From Anaerolineales bacterium UBA6131 (GTDB taxonomy: Bacteria; Chloroflexota; Anaerolineae; UBA2200): 29,521 nt of DNA. Location: the NCBI GenBank assembly GCA_002435875.1, contig DIVN01000119.1, positions 1 to 29,521 of the forward strand, in the 5' to 3' direction. The notes below the pieces were generated by a model. That model searched no databases, was not told the origin of the DNA, and saw only the letters and a list, made by a program, of their open reading frames with translations. Below are positions 16,144-24,721 of the stretch, piece by piece; position 1 is the stretch's first letter; every line of letters starts with the position of its first letter. Made by a program: the position numbers and the translations under genes.

Positions 16144-16887
16144 GTGCACATCCTCCGGCTTGGCCGAGAGCCGTATACGCTTGTTTGGGAACTCCAGCAC
16201 CACCTAGTAAGCGCGCGACAAGAGCAGCGTATTGATGATACACTGATCCTGGTTGAGCATCCCCCCGTCATCACTCTGGGCAGGTCAGCCGATGAAAGCC
16301 ATATCCTGGCCACGCCCGGCCAGCTTACTCAAGCTGGCATCGAGGTTCATAGAGTAGAGCGTGGAGGGGGCGTCACCTATCATGGTCCGGGCCAGTTGGT
16401 GGGCTATCCCATCATGGACCTTCAGGCCCGTCGACTGGGTGTCGCAGACTACATGCACATGCTTGAAGAGGTTCTGATCGCCGTCCTGGCAGATTTTGGC
16501 TTGACGGCCACCCGCCAGGGGATGCTCATAGGAGTATGGGTGGAGGGTCGGAAGATCGCAGCGCTGGGCGCGAGGATCGACCGCGGCGTATCATTTCACG
16601 GCTTTGCGCTTAACGTCGATCCTGATCTGAGCCATTTCGTGCACATCATGCCTTGTGGCATGGCAAGCTCCAGCACAACATCCATGGCGCGCGAGCTGCA
16701 CAAACCCATGCCAATCGCTCCGGTGCAGGTTCGGACGATTGAGCAGTTCGGGCGCGTATTTGGCGTTCGCTTGCATGAGATAGCACTGGAGCAAATAGCA
16801 CCGCTCCTCTCAGCAACTGGTCAGCCCGACGCAGCCGAACACATCGCTTATGCTTTCGCACAGTCAAACGGGGAGAAAACGGACTAG
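16144..16887 (+). CDS. lipB: Lipoyl(octanoyl) transferase
   Basis: This enzyme moves octanoate from octanoyl-ACP to the lipoyl domains of proteins such as GcvH, the first step of lipoate assembly. The 247-residue protein has all the catalytic elements: RGGGVTYHGPGQLVGYP, the lysine K137 in GRKIAALGARI, SFHGFALNV, and the catalytic cysteine C171 in IMPCGMASSSTTSM. The GTG at 16144 is preferred over the TTG at 16138 because AGGG (16134-16137) is then six bases away. It is intact, in contrast to the LplA-fold protein at 3271-4065. No classical lipA follows it, which is unusual because lipA and lipB are often together. Confidence 0.95.
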   Translation: MHILRLGREPYTLVWELQHHLVSARQEQRIDDTLILVEHPPVITLGRSADESHILATPGQLTQAGIEVHRVERGGGVTYHGPGQLVGYPIMDLQARRLGVADYMHMLEEVLIAVLADFGLTATRQGMLIGVWVEGRKIAALGARIDRGVSFHGFALNVDPDLSHFVHIMPCGMASSSTTSMARELHKPMPIAPVQVRTIEQFGRVFGVRLHEIALEQIAPLLSATGQPDAAEHIAYAFAQSNGEKTD

Positions 16888-16931
16888 GCTTCCTTACTGG
16901 CGAAACATTCCTACAAGAAAGGCCGGTCTCG

Positions 16932-19343
16932 GTGTCCGAAATCAGTGCGTACTGTATGAAATGTCGTCAAGTACGCCCTCTCGATAACGCACAGCCTGTG
17001 TACACGGCAAGAGGCGCAGCAGCATCTCGCGGGATATGCCCGGTCTGTGGCACAGGGCTATTCCGAATGGGTCGCACACCAGCCCACGACTCCATCCCAC
17101 TGCCCGAAGTGCGTGTTGAGAGTCCTCAACCACGAAAACCTCCCAAGAGCCGGGGTGGCAAGCGCACACACAAGATCGGAGCTCCCTTGGTTATTGTTGA
17201 GTCACCTGCCAAGGCACGCACCGTCAAGCGTTTTCTGGGAGAGGGGTACCGCGTGGAAGCATCGGTCGGACACGTGCGTGACCTGCTCAAGTCCAAGCTC
17301 AGTGTCGACATAGAGCATGATTTCGCGCCGACCTACAAGGTACCCGCACAGAAACGCGATGTCGTCACGCGTTTGAAGCGGGCAGCTGCCGAGGCAAAGG
17401 AAGTCTTTCTCGCTACCGATCCGGACCGCGAAGGCGAAGCCATTGCCTGGCATTTGCTCGCCGCAGCCGCAATTCCACCAGAAACCACGCACCGGGTCGT
17501 GTTTCACGAGATCACCCAGTCGGCCATTGAGAAGGCTTTTGCACAACCGCGAGACCTGGATATGGATCTCATCAAGGCGCAGCAGGCACGCCGCATTCTG
17601 GATCGGCTTGTCGGATATAAGATCAGCCCCCTCCTATGGCGCAAGGTACAGAACCGTCTTTCAGCCGGCAGGGTGCAGTCCGTAGCTGTGCGGCTCGTGG
17701 TCGACCGTGAGCGTGAGATTCAGGCTTTTGTACCCGTCGAGTACTGGTCCCTGGAGGCAGAGCTGGCGAAGCAGGAGACGCGATCAGACAGCCCGCGGCC
17801 GAGCTTTGTGGCCAAGCTAGTGAAGATCAGCGAGCAGAACGCCGACCTCAAGGACGCGGCGGGCACCCAGGCGATCGTAGATGATCTGAAACAGGCCAGC
17901 TTTGTGGTCAGCGACATACGCACTTCGCAGCGACAGAGGAAAGCCCCTGCCCCGTTCATCACCAGTACCCTGCAGCAAGACTCGTCCAACCGCCTGGGCT
18001 TCAGCGCCAAGCGCACAATGGCCCTGGCGCAGCAGTTGTATGAGGGGCTGGATCTCGGCGAGGGCGAAAGAGTAGGGCTCATCACCTACATGCGCACGGA
18101 TTCCACCAACGTCGCTGCACCCGCGTTGGCAGAGGTACGCGACTATATCAAATCCCGGTACGGTGTTCAGAACTTGCCCGAGCAGCCCACCGTCCACAAG
18201 ACCCGGGCAGCCATCGCCCAAGAAGCTCACGAGTGCATTCGTCCGACATCGGTGTACCGGGAACCAGAGTCCATTCGGCAACATCTGGACAAGGACCTGT
18301 TCCGCCTGTACCAGCTCATCTGGCAGCGCTTTGTGGCGAGCCAGATGAAGCCTGCCATCTTCAAGGTCACCGCTGTGGACGTGAAGGCTGGCGACCTGCC
18401 TGGTGATTTGCTTTCGAATGGGATGGTCTCTGACACTGCACTCAAAACACTGCCCTATCTCTTCCGGGCGACCCACTCAGTTGCCGTGTTTCAGGGATAT
18501 CTCCTGGTGTACCAGGATGGCCGCCCCGAGGATGAAGCCGACGAAGGCGAGGGCACATTGCCTCCATTGACCAAAGGAGAAGTTGTCGACCTCATACGGC
18601 TTATTCCAGCGCAGCACTTCACGGAACCTCCTCCCCGCTATACGGAAGCCACGCTGGTCCGTGAGCTGGAAAAACATGGGGTGGGACGACCGAGCACCTA
18701 TGCGCAGATTCTCTCGACCATCCAGTCACGCAACTATGTAGCGAGGCAGAACCGTTACCTGGCACCGACGGCGACAGGCACCATCGTGAACGACCTTCTG
18801 GTTCAGCACTTTCCCAAGATCGTGGACCTGCCCTTTACGGCGCAGATGGAAGAAGATCTCGATCGGATCGCGGCGGGAGAGCGCAATTGGACCGGGGTGC
18901 TGAAGGCGTTCTACGAACCTTTTGCGTTGACTCTGGAGGCGGCCGAGCAGAACATGCAAGAGGTGGAGATCCCAGTCGAACAAACAGGGATAACCTGCGA
19001 CAAATGCGGAAGCCCCATGGTCGTGAAAACGGGTCGCTTTGGTCAGTTCATTGCCTGCAGCAACTATCCAGCATGTCGCAACACCAAGCCAGTGGCTCGC
19101 AAGACCGGTGCTCGCTGCCCCGAGTGCGGAGGAGATCTGCTGCAACGAAAGACGAGAAAAGGGCGTACTTTCTTCGGCTGTGCCAACTATCCAAAGTGCA
19201 AGTTCAGCCTTTGGCAGCGCCCCTTGTCTCGCCTCTGTCCCCTCTGTGGTGGGCTGTTGGTTGAATCGGGAAAGACAAAGATCAGATGCATAAAGTGTGA
19301 GACGGTCTCTGAAAGGCAGGACGACACTGAAGCGGGCTCTTGA
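16932..19343 (+). CDS. topA: DNA topoisomerase I (type IA) with extra N-terminal zinc ribbon
   Basis: This 803-residue enzyme relaxes negative supercoils. An extra N-terminal ribbon spans residues 1-50 with C8-x2-C11 and C36-x2-C39 (YCMKC and CPVCG), resembling the small DUF5679 zinc ribbon. A Ser/Pro/Arg-rich linker to about residue 82 follows. The Toprim domain starts at LVIVESPAKA, with DPDREGE at 163-169. The catalytic tyrosine is Y386 in LITYMRTDSTN. Three C4 zinc fingers start at about residues 689, 729 and 769. The start is GTG, and the ribosome site (AAAGG) is weak and distant. The recombinase gene begins inside its 3' end. Confidence 0.96.
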   Translation: MSEISAYCMKCRQVRPLDNAQPVYTARGAAASRGICPVCGTGLFRMGRTPAHDSIPLPEVRVESPQPRKPPKSRGGKRTHKIGAPLVIVESPAKARTVKRFLGEGYRVEASVGHVRDLLKSKLSVDIEHDFAPTYKVPAQKRDVVTRLKRAAAEAKEVFLATDPDREGEAIAWHLLAAAAIPPETTHRVVFHEITQSAIEKAFAQPRDLDMDLIKAQQARRILDRLVGYKISPLLWRKVQNRLSAGRVQSVAVRLVVDREREIQAFVPVEYWSLEAELAKQETRSDSPRPSFVAKLVKISEQNADLKDAAGTQAIVDDLKQASFVVSDIRTSQRQRKAPAPFITSTLQQDSSNRLGFSAKRTMALAQQLYEGLDLGEGERVGLITYMRTDSTNVAAPALAEVRDYIKSRYGVQNLPEQPTVHKTRAAIAQEAHECIRPTSVYREPESIRQHLDKDLFRLYQLIWQRFVASQMKPAIFKVTAVDVKAGDLPGDLLSNGMVSDTALKTLPYLFRATHSVAVFQGYLLVYQDGRPEDEADEGEGTLPPLTKGEVVDLIRLIPAQHFTEPPPRYTEATLVRELEKHGVGRPSTYAQILSTIQSRNYVARQNRYLAPTATGTIVNDLLVQHFPKIVDLPFTAQMEEDLDRIAAGERNWTGVLKAFYEPFALTLEAAEQNMQEVEIPVEQTGITCDKCGSPMVVKTGRFGQFIACSNYPACRNTKPVARKTGARCPECGGDLLQRKTRKGRTFFGCANYPKCKFSLWQRPLSRLCPLCGGLLVESGKTKIRCIKCETVSERQDDTEAGS

Positions 19344-20301
19344 GCGTTTCCTAACCTACTTGATTGCCGAGAAGAACGCTTCTCCCCACACCATCAACCG
19401 ATATGGGCGAGAGGTGAACGAGTTCCTCAAGCACGCCGAAGCACAAGGAATCCACAGCCTGGCCGATATCGACCGCACCCTTATACGTCACTACATGGGG
19501 TGGCTCAACAGCCAAGGCTATGCTAAGGCCAGTATTGCACGCAGGCTCTCGCAGCTTCGCTCTTTCGGCCGCTTTGTCGTCCGCGAGAACCTGGCCGTCG
19601 CCAACCCATTCCGGGGAGTCAGCTCGCCCAAACTGCCCAAACGTCTCCCATCGCCCCTATCAGTGCAAGAAACGGTGGCCCTGCTTCGCGCGCCCGATCA
19701 GTCGAACGCGCAGGGGATACGTGACCGCACCATCCTGGAGGTCCTGTATGCTGCAGGCCTGCGGGTGAGCGAATTGACCGGCCTGAACCTGAGCAGTATT
19801 GACTGGCACCGCAACGAACTGAGCGTTTGGGGAAAGGGATCCAAACAGCGAATCGCCCTGCTCGGCGCACCAGCCCGGCAAGCCTTGCGCGACTATCTCC
19901 AGTACGCCCGTCCCCAGTTGCTTGGCAAGAGAACCACCGATGCACTGTTCCTCAATCGCCTTGGGGGCCGTCTGACCACCCGCAGCGTGATGAATCTTCT
20001 GCAAAAGTACAGCGCCCGGGCCGGACTGCAGAAACCAGCCACACCCCACACCCTCCGCCACACTTTCGCGACACACCTCCTCAATGGAGGAGCAGACCTG
20101 CGCTCCGTACAGGAACTGCTGGGGCATGCGCAGCTTTCGACTACACAGGTGTACACTCACGTCAGCCAGACGCGCGCCCGAGAGGTCTACCTGCGCTCCC
20201 ATCCGCTTGCTCGGGCTCGGACAGAAAACCTCGTTTCCGGGACAGGAGGTGCTGACACCACATCGCAGACTTCGAACAGCCCAGTCTCACCTGGACATTG
20301 A
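19297..20301 (+). CDS. Tyrosine recombinase XerC/XerD-like
   Basis: This 334-residue site-specific recombinase has an N-terminal SAM-like core-binding domain (residues about 13-105) and a catalytic domain. The six catalytic residues are all present: R156 in GLRVSEL, K180, H251 and R254 in HTLRHTFATH, H277 in LLGHAQLS, and Y286 in VYTHVS. The size and the absence of phage genes nearby suggest a chromosomal Xer recombinase resolving chromosome dimers rather than an integrase. The GTG start at 19297 lies 47 bases inside topA in another frame and has no clear ribosome site. The last 30 residues are Thr/Ser/Pro-rich and may be disordered. I cannot tell XerC from XerD. Confidence 0.92.
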   Translation: MRRSLKGRTTLKRALERFLTYLIAEKNASPHTINRYGREVNEFLKHAEAQGIHSLADIDRTLIRHYMGWLNSQGYAKASIARRLSQLRSFGRFVVRENLAVANPFRGVSSPKLPKRLPSPLSVQETVALLRAPDQSNAQGIRDRTILEVLYAAGLRVSELTGLNLSSIDWHRNELSVWGKGSKQRIALLGAPARQALRDYLQYARPQLLGKRTTDALFLNRLGGRLTTRSVMNLLQKYSARAGLQKPATPHTLRHTFATHLLNGGADLRSVQELLGHAQLSTTQVYTHVSQTRAREVYLRSHPLARARTENLVSGTGGADTTSQTSNSPVSPGH

Positions 20302-20361
20302 CATTCCTAAGAACACACTTGGCAACTCGCAGGTCGGTGAATCTCAGACGATGGAGGACCC

Positions 20362-21429
20362 GTGATCAAGAGAGTAGAGAGACTTCGGCAAGTACTGCAG
20401 GCACAGGGGCTAGACGCCATACTGGTGACACGCCCAGAGAACCAGCGCTATCTCAGTGGCTTCACGGGTGGTGAAGCCGCATTGTTGATCACTGCACAAA
20501 AGGCGCTATTGCTTACGGACTTTCGATACTATGAGCAGGTAGCGGAGGAAGCGCCACATTTCGAGCTAGTGAAGGTAGAAGGACGGCTGAAGGACATTCT
20601 CAAGGCTGTGCTCAAGAACCTTGGAATCTCGAGCCTCGGATTCGAAAGCACACACGTGCCTTACAGCTCGTACCAGGAGTGGAGACGTGCCCCGCGGAGC
20701 ACCCGCTGGGTTCCCACGAAGGATACCGTGGAAGAGCTTCGGCTCACGAAGGATGATGCGGAGATCGACACTATCTGCAGGGCCATCGAGATCGCCGATG
20801 GGGCGTGTGATCACATTCGTCAGTTATTGCATGTAGGCATGACGGAGCAACAGATATCCTGGGAGCTAGAGGCCTACATGCGCACACATGGCGCAGAGGC
20901 CATTGCCTTCACCCTTATCGTCGGCTCAGGACCCAATGGTGCCAAACCGCACGCTGTGGTACAAGACCGCCAGATCGCTGAGGGAGAGCCCATCGTCCTA
21001 GACATCGGAGCACGCGTAGACGGCTACCACTCTGACGTAACGCGCACCCTTTGCCTCGGGGACCCAGGACCCAGGTTGACCGAGATATACGAAATCGTCC
21101 TGAAAGCCCAATTGACGGCAGAACAGTGCGCGGCACCGTCCATGACCGGACAGGAATTGGATGCTGTTGCGCGAAGAGTGATCAGCGATGCAGGATACGG
21201 TGCCCAATTCGGGCACAGTCTCGGTCATGGCGTGGGGCTGGCAATACACGAGGGTCCAGCGGTTAGCGGCAGGTCACCGACTGTACTGCAGCCGGGCATG
21301 GTCTTCACTGTCGAACCGGGCATCTACTTGCCAGGATGGGGTGGAGTACGCATAGAGGACACGGTGCTGATGACCGACCATGGCATAAAGGTTTTGACCA
21401 AGACCGACAAGGCACTGAAGGCGCGTTAG
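20362..21429 (+). CDS. M24-family Xaa-Pro aminopeptidase/dipeptidase
   Basis: This 355-residue metallopeptidase has the creatinase-like N-terminal domain (residues 1-130) and the pita-bread catalytic domain. The five metal ligands can all be placed: D214 (VLDIGA), D225 (GYHSDVTRT), H289 (GHSLGHGVG), E318 (TVEPGIY) and E332 (VRIEDTV). It removes N-terminal residues next to proline or splits X-Pro dipeptides in the cytoplasm. The start is GTG at 20362 with GGAGG four bases upstream, 60 bases after the recombinase gene. A hairpin overlaps its stop codon. Which exact substrate it prefers is unknown. Confidence 0.95.
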   Translation: MIKRVERLRQVLQAQGLDAILVTRPENQRYLSGFTGGEAALLITAQKALLLTDFRYYEQVAEEAPHFELVKVEGRLKDILKAVLKNLGISSLGFESTHVPYSSYQEWRRAPRSTRWVPTKDTVEELRLTKDDAEIDTICRAIEIADGACDHIRQLLHVGMTEQQISWELEAYMRTHGAEAIAFTLIVGSGPNGAKPHAVVQDRQIAEGEPIVLDIGARVDGYHSDVTRTLCLGDPGPRLTEIYEIVLKAQLTAEQCAAPSMTGQELDAVARRVISDAGYGAQFGHSLGHGVGLAIHEGPAVSGRSPTVLQPGMVFTVEPGIYLPGWGGVRIEDTVLMTDHGIKVLTKTDKALKAR

Positions 21430-21449
21430 GCAACCTGTCTTGCCTAACG
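21424..21449. terminator. 10-bp perfect hairpin overlapping the peptidase stop codon
   Basis: CGTTAGGCAA (21424-21433) and TTGCCTAACG (21440-21449) form a perfect 10-bp stem with a six-base loop CCTGTC. The TAG stop codon of the peptidase gene lies in the left arm. Only a broken T-run follows (AATTGTGTTT), so termination would be partial. It also lies just upstream of a promoter-like sequence and could be an operator. Confidence 0.55.
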
Positions 21450-21451
21450 AA

Positions 21452-21480
21452 TTGTGTTTCTGGTAAAGTTGTAGTAAGAT
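21452..21480 (+). promoter_or_regulatory. Weak promoter-like sequence before the 339-residue membrane protein gene
   Basis: TTGTGT (21452-21457) and TAAGAT (21475-21480) are 17 bases apart on the plus strand, with three and four consensus matches respectively. It sits between the hairpin at 21424-21449 and the ATG at 21499. Confidence 0.4.
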
Positions 21481-21498
21481 CAATAATGGAGGTGCAAG

Positions 21499-22518
21499 AT
21501 GGCCGAGAACGTCATACGCAGTTGGATCCGCAAGACGTTAACCAGAGACGTCGCAATTGCCTTCCTCCTCGGCGCCATCGTAGGTCTGGTTGTGTTTGGC
21601 TGGTGGCTGTGGCCCGTCAGGTGGACCAACGCTGATTTGACTGACCTGAGGCCTGCCTACAAAGAGAGCTATCTCCAGGCGATCGCTGACTCCTATGCTC
21701 TCAACAATAACGCCGAGCTGGCCCGCACACGGCTTCAGCAACTGGCGCCACCCGGCGAGTCGGCCGGCCAGGTGACAGCGATGCTCAATGACTTGATCGA
21801 TCGCCAGCTCGCAGCTGGCAAGCCTGATGAAGCGTTGCGTCTGAAAAGCCTCTCTGCCACCATGACACTGCCTCCGTTCGCCTCGGCTCAGCCGACCGTT
21901 ACGCCGACTGGAGACAACAACTGGAGCCAGCTTTTACGTGGACTGGGCATTGTCTTCTTCTTGCTGCTCTTCGGTGCCGGAATCCTGTTGTTCCTGACCC
22001 AACTGCAGAAAAGGGAAGCGCTGCGGCGGCGGAAAAGCCCGGCCGTCCAACAGCCCCTTTCCCCCGAACCCGAAGAGACTGTAGCACCACCAAAGCATTC
22101 AGGCGCCCTGGGTCAACTCGAGACCACTTACATGGCCGGGGAGGATGGTTATGACATCTCCGCGCCGTTGCACTCAGCGGCTGGTGAGTTTCTTGGGGAA
22201 TTCGGAGTCAGCGCGATTGAGGAGACTGGCAACCCAGACACCAAGGGAGTTGGCGCCTTCGAAATCTGGCTGTTCGACAAAGACGACGTGCGCACGGTAA
22301 CCAAGATCCTGATGAGCGAGCGCTACTTTGCGGATCCTGAGTTGCGAGGCAAGCTCGCAGACAGAGCCGAGCAGGTACAGGCTCAGCCAGGTCAGTTGAT
22401 CACTCTGCAAACAGCGAGCCTGAGGCTAGAAGCAATCGTGGCGGAGCTTGAGTACGAGGATGATGCGCATGCCTCGTTCGCCAAGCTCACCACACGCATG
22501 AGCGCAACAGTCGTGTAG
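21499..22518 (+). CDS. Hypothetical protein with two membrane segments
   Basis: I do not recognise this 339-residue protein. It has a membrane segment at about residues 19-38 (VAIAFLLGAIVGLVVFGWWL), then a helical, probably extracytoplasmic region with Leu/Arg/Gln heptads to about 130. A second membrane segment lies near 150-168 (GIVFFLLLFGAGILLFLTQL). A basic KREALRRRKSP stretch follows and marks the cytoplasmic side. The C-terminal half is a soluble domain of about 140 residues (FEIWLFDKDDVRTVTKILMS) rich in acidic residues. The ATG has GGAGGTG six bases upstream. It faces dgt convergently. It may be a lineage-specific protein. Confidence 0.82.
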   Translation: MAENVIRSWIRKTLTRDVAIAFLLGAIVGLVVFGWWLWPVRWTNADLTDLRPAYKESYLQAIADSYALNNNAELARTRLQQLAPPGESAGQVTAMLNDLIDRQLAAGKPDEALRLKSLSATMTLPPFASAQPTVTPTGDNNWSQLLRGLGIVFFLLLFGAGILLFLTQLQKREALRRRKSPAVQQPLSPEPEETVAPPKHSGALGQLETTYMAGEDGYDISAPLHSAAGEFLGEFGVSAIEETGNPDTKGVGAFEIWLFDKDDVRTVTKILMSERYFADPELRGKLADRAEQVQAQPGQLITLQTASLRLEAIVAELEYEDDAHASFAKLTTRMSATVV

Positions 22519-22587
22519 GCACGCGGTATGCACAGCCCTGCAACAGTCGAGATGACCGCCCAAAGCTGGCTGCGCTGAAGACAACCC

Positions 22588-23736
22588 CTAGCCGAGTATC
22601 GCAAAATCGAACAGTTTCCGGTGTTCTTGCACGGCATACCGGTCCGTCATGCCCGCAATATAGTCACAGACCACACGCTCCGGGCTCGACTCGCCAAACC
22701 GGATTCTGACCTCTTCGGGGAGTTGCCTCGGCTCCTGAAGATACGCCTCGAACAACTGCCGCATAAGGCGCTGAGCTTTAACCTGCATGCGCATCACTTG
22801 GTGGTGCCGGTACAGGCGCTCCAGCAAGAAAGCCCGCACTTCTTGGTTCTTCACCTGAGAGTCGGGGGGAAACCCTACCAGATTCTTCGGGGCATCTCGT
22901 ACAGCCTGTGCCGATTGAATGCTTAGCTCCTGCAACCCATCATGGATGGTCTGGATTACGTCTGTAACCATGTGGTTGATCAGGTAGCGAACCACCTGAC
23001 GACGCTCCATCTCGGCAAATGCCGCGCGAGTAATGCCAAGGGCCTCCAGTGCCTCTCGCCAAAGTCGCAGGGAATCAAGCTCAGCCAGTACCAGCAGCCC
23101 TGAACGCAGTCCATCGTCCAAATCATGGGTCATGTAGGCAATCTCATCGGCCGCATTCACGAGCTGCCCCTCAAGGCTAGCCCGTTTCTCTGGCTCGAAC
23201 CTCTCCGCCTTGGCTACATCATAGTCGGTCGTGTGCTTGACAATGCCCTCGCGCGTCTCCCAGGTCAGGTTCAGCCCAGGGAAACCGGCGTATCTTCGCT
23301 CCAGCTTTTCTACAATGCGTATGCTCTGATAGTTGTGGTTGAACCCCCCCTGATTAGCCATGAGTTCGTTTAGCGCTGCTTCGCCGGAATGTCCGAAAGG
23401 GGTATGCCCAAGATCGTGGGCAAGCGAGATGGCCTCGGTGAGGTCTTCATTGCACCCCACTGCACGGGCAATAGTACGTGCTATCTGGCTAGTCTCAATC
23501 GTGTGCGTAAGACGTGTACGATAGTAGTCCCCTTCGAAGTTGACAAAGACCTGCGTCTTGTACTCGAGCCGACGAAAGGCAGTCGTGTGAATGATGCGAT
23601 CCCGATCGCGCTGGAAGGCAGTTCGATAGGGATGTTCCTCCTCTGCACACTCCCTGCCACGCGACTCGCAGCTCTTCACAGCATAAGGCGCCAGAATCTT
23701 CAACTCGAGCTTCTCTAGTTCCTCTCGAACAGACAT
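22588..23736 (-). CDS. dgt: dGTPase-like HD-domain nucleotide triphosphohydrolase
   Basis: This 382-residue enzyme hydrolyses dNTPs to deoxynucleoside and triphosphate, adjusting dNTP pools. The HD metal residues are H78 (RLTHTIE), H107-D108 and H111 in AHDLGHTPFGHSGE, and D196 in NAADEIAYMTHDLDDG. The N-terminal DRDRIIHTTAFRRLEYKTQVF segment is characteristic of the Dgt family. The ATG start is supported by a purine-rich GGGAGG upstream. It is convergent with the 339-residue membrane protein gene across 69 bases with no strong terminator. The closest match may be the dGTPase-like type 2 group; specificity for dGTP is not certain. Confidence 0.94.
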   Translation of the reverse strand: MSVREELEKLELKILAPYAVKSCESRGRECAEEEHPYRTAFQRDRDRIIHTTAFRRLEYKTQVFVNFEGDYYRTRLTHTIETSQIARTIARAVGCNEDLTEAISLAHDLGHTPFGHSGEAALNELMANQGGFNHNYQSIRIVEKLERRYAGFPGLNLTWETREGIVKHTTDYDVAKAERFEPEKRASLEGQLVNAADEIAYMTHDLDDGLRSGLLVLAELDSLRLWREALEALGITRAAFAEMERRQVVRYLINHMVTDVIQTIHDGLQELSIQSAQAVRDAPKNLVGFPPDSQVKNQEVRAFLLERLYRHHQVMRMQVKAQRLMRQLFEAYLQEPRQLPEEVRIRFGESSPERVVCDYIAGMTDRYAVQEHRKLFDFAILG

Positions 23737-23975
23737 GGCAGCCTCCCAGCATCAGCCATACTCTCAGAGTCATCCCGAGTCTTGCCCCAACACCAGCATG
23801 GCACTCCCTTCAACATCATCAGCGTACATGCAGGAAAACCGAGCCGACCGTTTGGGGCAATACCGTCAAGCTTATGCTCTGGAACGCGCCAACTCGTGTC
23901 TACAGCGGACTGCAGTCTGTTCTCAACGCAGCATTACGCTGAGACAGCCGGCTCAAGCGACTTGGCCACGATCGC
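23737..23975. other. Intergenic region upstream of dgt with a distant inverted repeat
   Basis: These 239 bases separate dgt from the flavin-reductase-like gene. TTGCCCCAA (23782-23790) and TTGGGGCAA (23852-23860) are a perfect nine-base inverted repeat 61 bases apart. I find no matched -35/-10 pair for dgt. Otherwise nothing coding is seen. Confidence 0.4.
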
Positions 23976-24533
23976 CTAGCGAGCAGCGCTGTAACCATAC
24001 GTGCCAAGCAGTTCATCCAGACTCCAGTAGCCGTGTGCTCCATAGGCGAAAGGCTCAGCTTTCAAAAGGTCGATCTGCCGGTCCTCGCCAAGTACGCTCT
24101 CGTCCGCCTGCACGGCCACCACACGCGCAAGGAACAGGTCATGTGACCCCAATGGCAAAATCTGCACCACACGACACTCGATATTGACCGGGCATTCCGC
24201 GATGATCACTGTCGCGATGGCTGAGGCAGGCACGGCGGTGAGACCTGCGCTGACGAACTTGTCAACTCGTCGTCCTGATAGTGTCCCGCACAGATCCGTA
24301 GAGCGCACCAGATCCCTGGTTGGCAGGTTGATTGCGAACTCGCCACGCTCCTTGATCAAGGCATAAGAATGGCGAGATGGACGAACGCTGATGCTCACCA
24401 TGGGTGGATCAGAGCAGACAGTGCCAACCCAGGCCAAGGTGATAATGTTCGGCTTCTCAACCGGCCCGCACGTGATCATCGCAGCGGGAACCGGGTAAAG
24501 ATACGTCCCCGGTTTGAGCAACTGTTTGGCCAT
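23976..24533 (-). CDS. Flavin reductase-like FMN-binding split-barrel protein
   Basis: This 185-residue protein belongs to the flavin reductase/flavoredoxin-like family that binds FMN in a split barrel. Recognisable stretches are YPVPAAMITCG, NIITLAWVGTVCSDPPMVSISVRPSRHSY and GEFAINLPT, the usual FMN-phosphate-contacting N-terminal half. The C-terminal half ends with EPFAYGAHGYWSLDELLGTYG. It may reduce flavin with NAD(P)H or carry electrons; the true substrate is unknown. I chose ATG 24533 because AGGAG (24539-24543) is five bases upstream. A GTG two codons earlier overlaps that ribosome site. It is not obviously in an operon. Confidence 0.9.
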   Translation of the reverse strand: MAKQLLKPGTYLYPVPAAMITCGPVEKPNIITLAWVGTVCSDPPMVSISVRPSRHSYALIKERGEFAINLPTRDLVRSTDLCGTLSGRRVDKFVSAGLTAVPASAIATVIIAECPVNIECRVVQILPLGSHDLFLARVVAVQADESVLGEDRQIDLLKAEPFAYGAHGYWSLDELLGTYGYSAAR

Positions 24534-24721
24534 TTGCACTCCTTCTTGTGCTTATTCGCAGGGCTAGTGACCATCGTCAGCTGTAAGCTGCCAACGGCGG
24601 AATGTACATTTGTTGCTATGCGCAAGCGATGGCCAGAGCCCATGGCATCGACCAGAGCTAAGTCCGACCCAGTGGGTCCTTGCCGGCCCTGCAAGCCTCG
24701 GCTCATCCAGAAGCATCTGGC

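Noticed and set aside
23735..24187. 150-codon plus-strand frame upstream of and across the flavin-reductase-like gene
   Set aside because: It is antisense to a well-recognised gene over half its length and has random-looking composition.
24564..24706. Short minus-strand frames between the flavin-reductase-like gene and the glycosylphosphotransferase gene
   Set aside because: Basic, low-complexity composition, no ribosome site, no recognisable protein.
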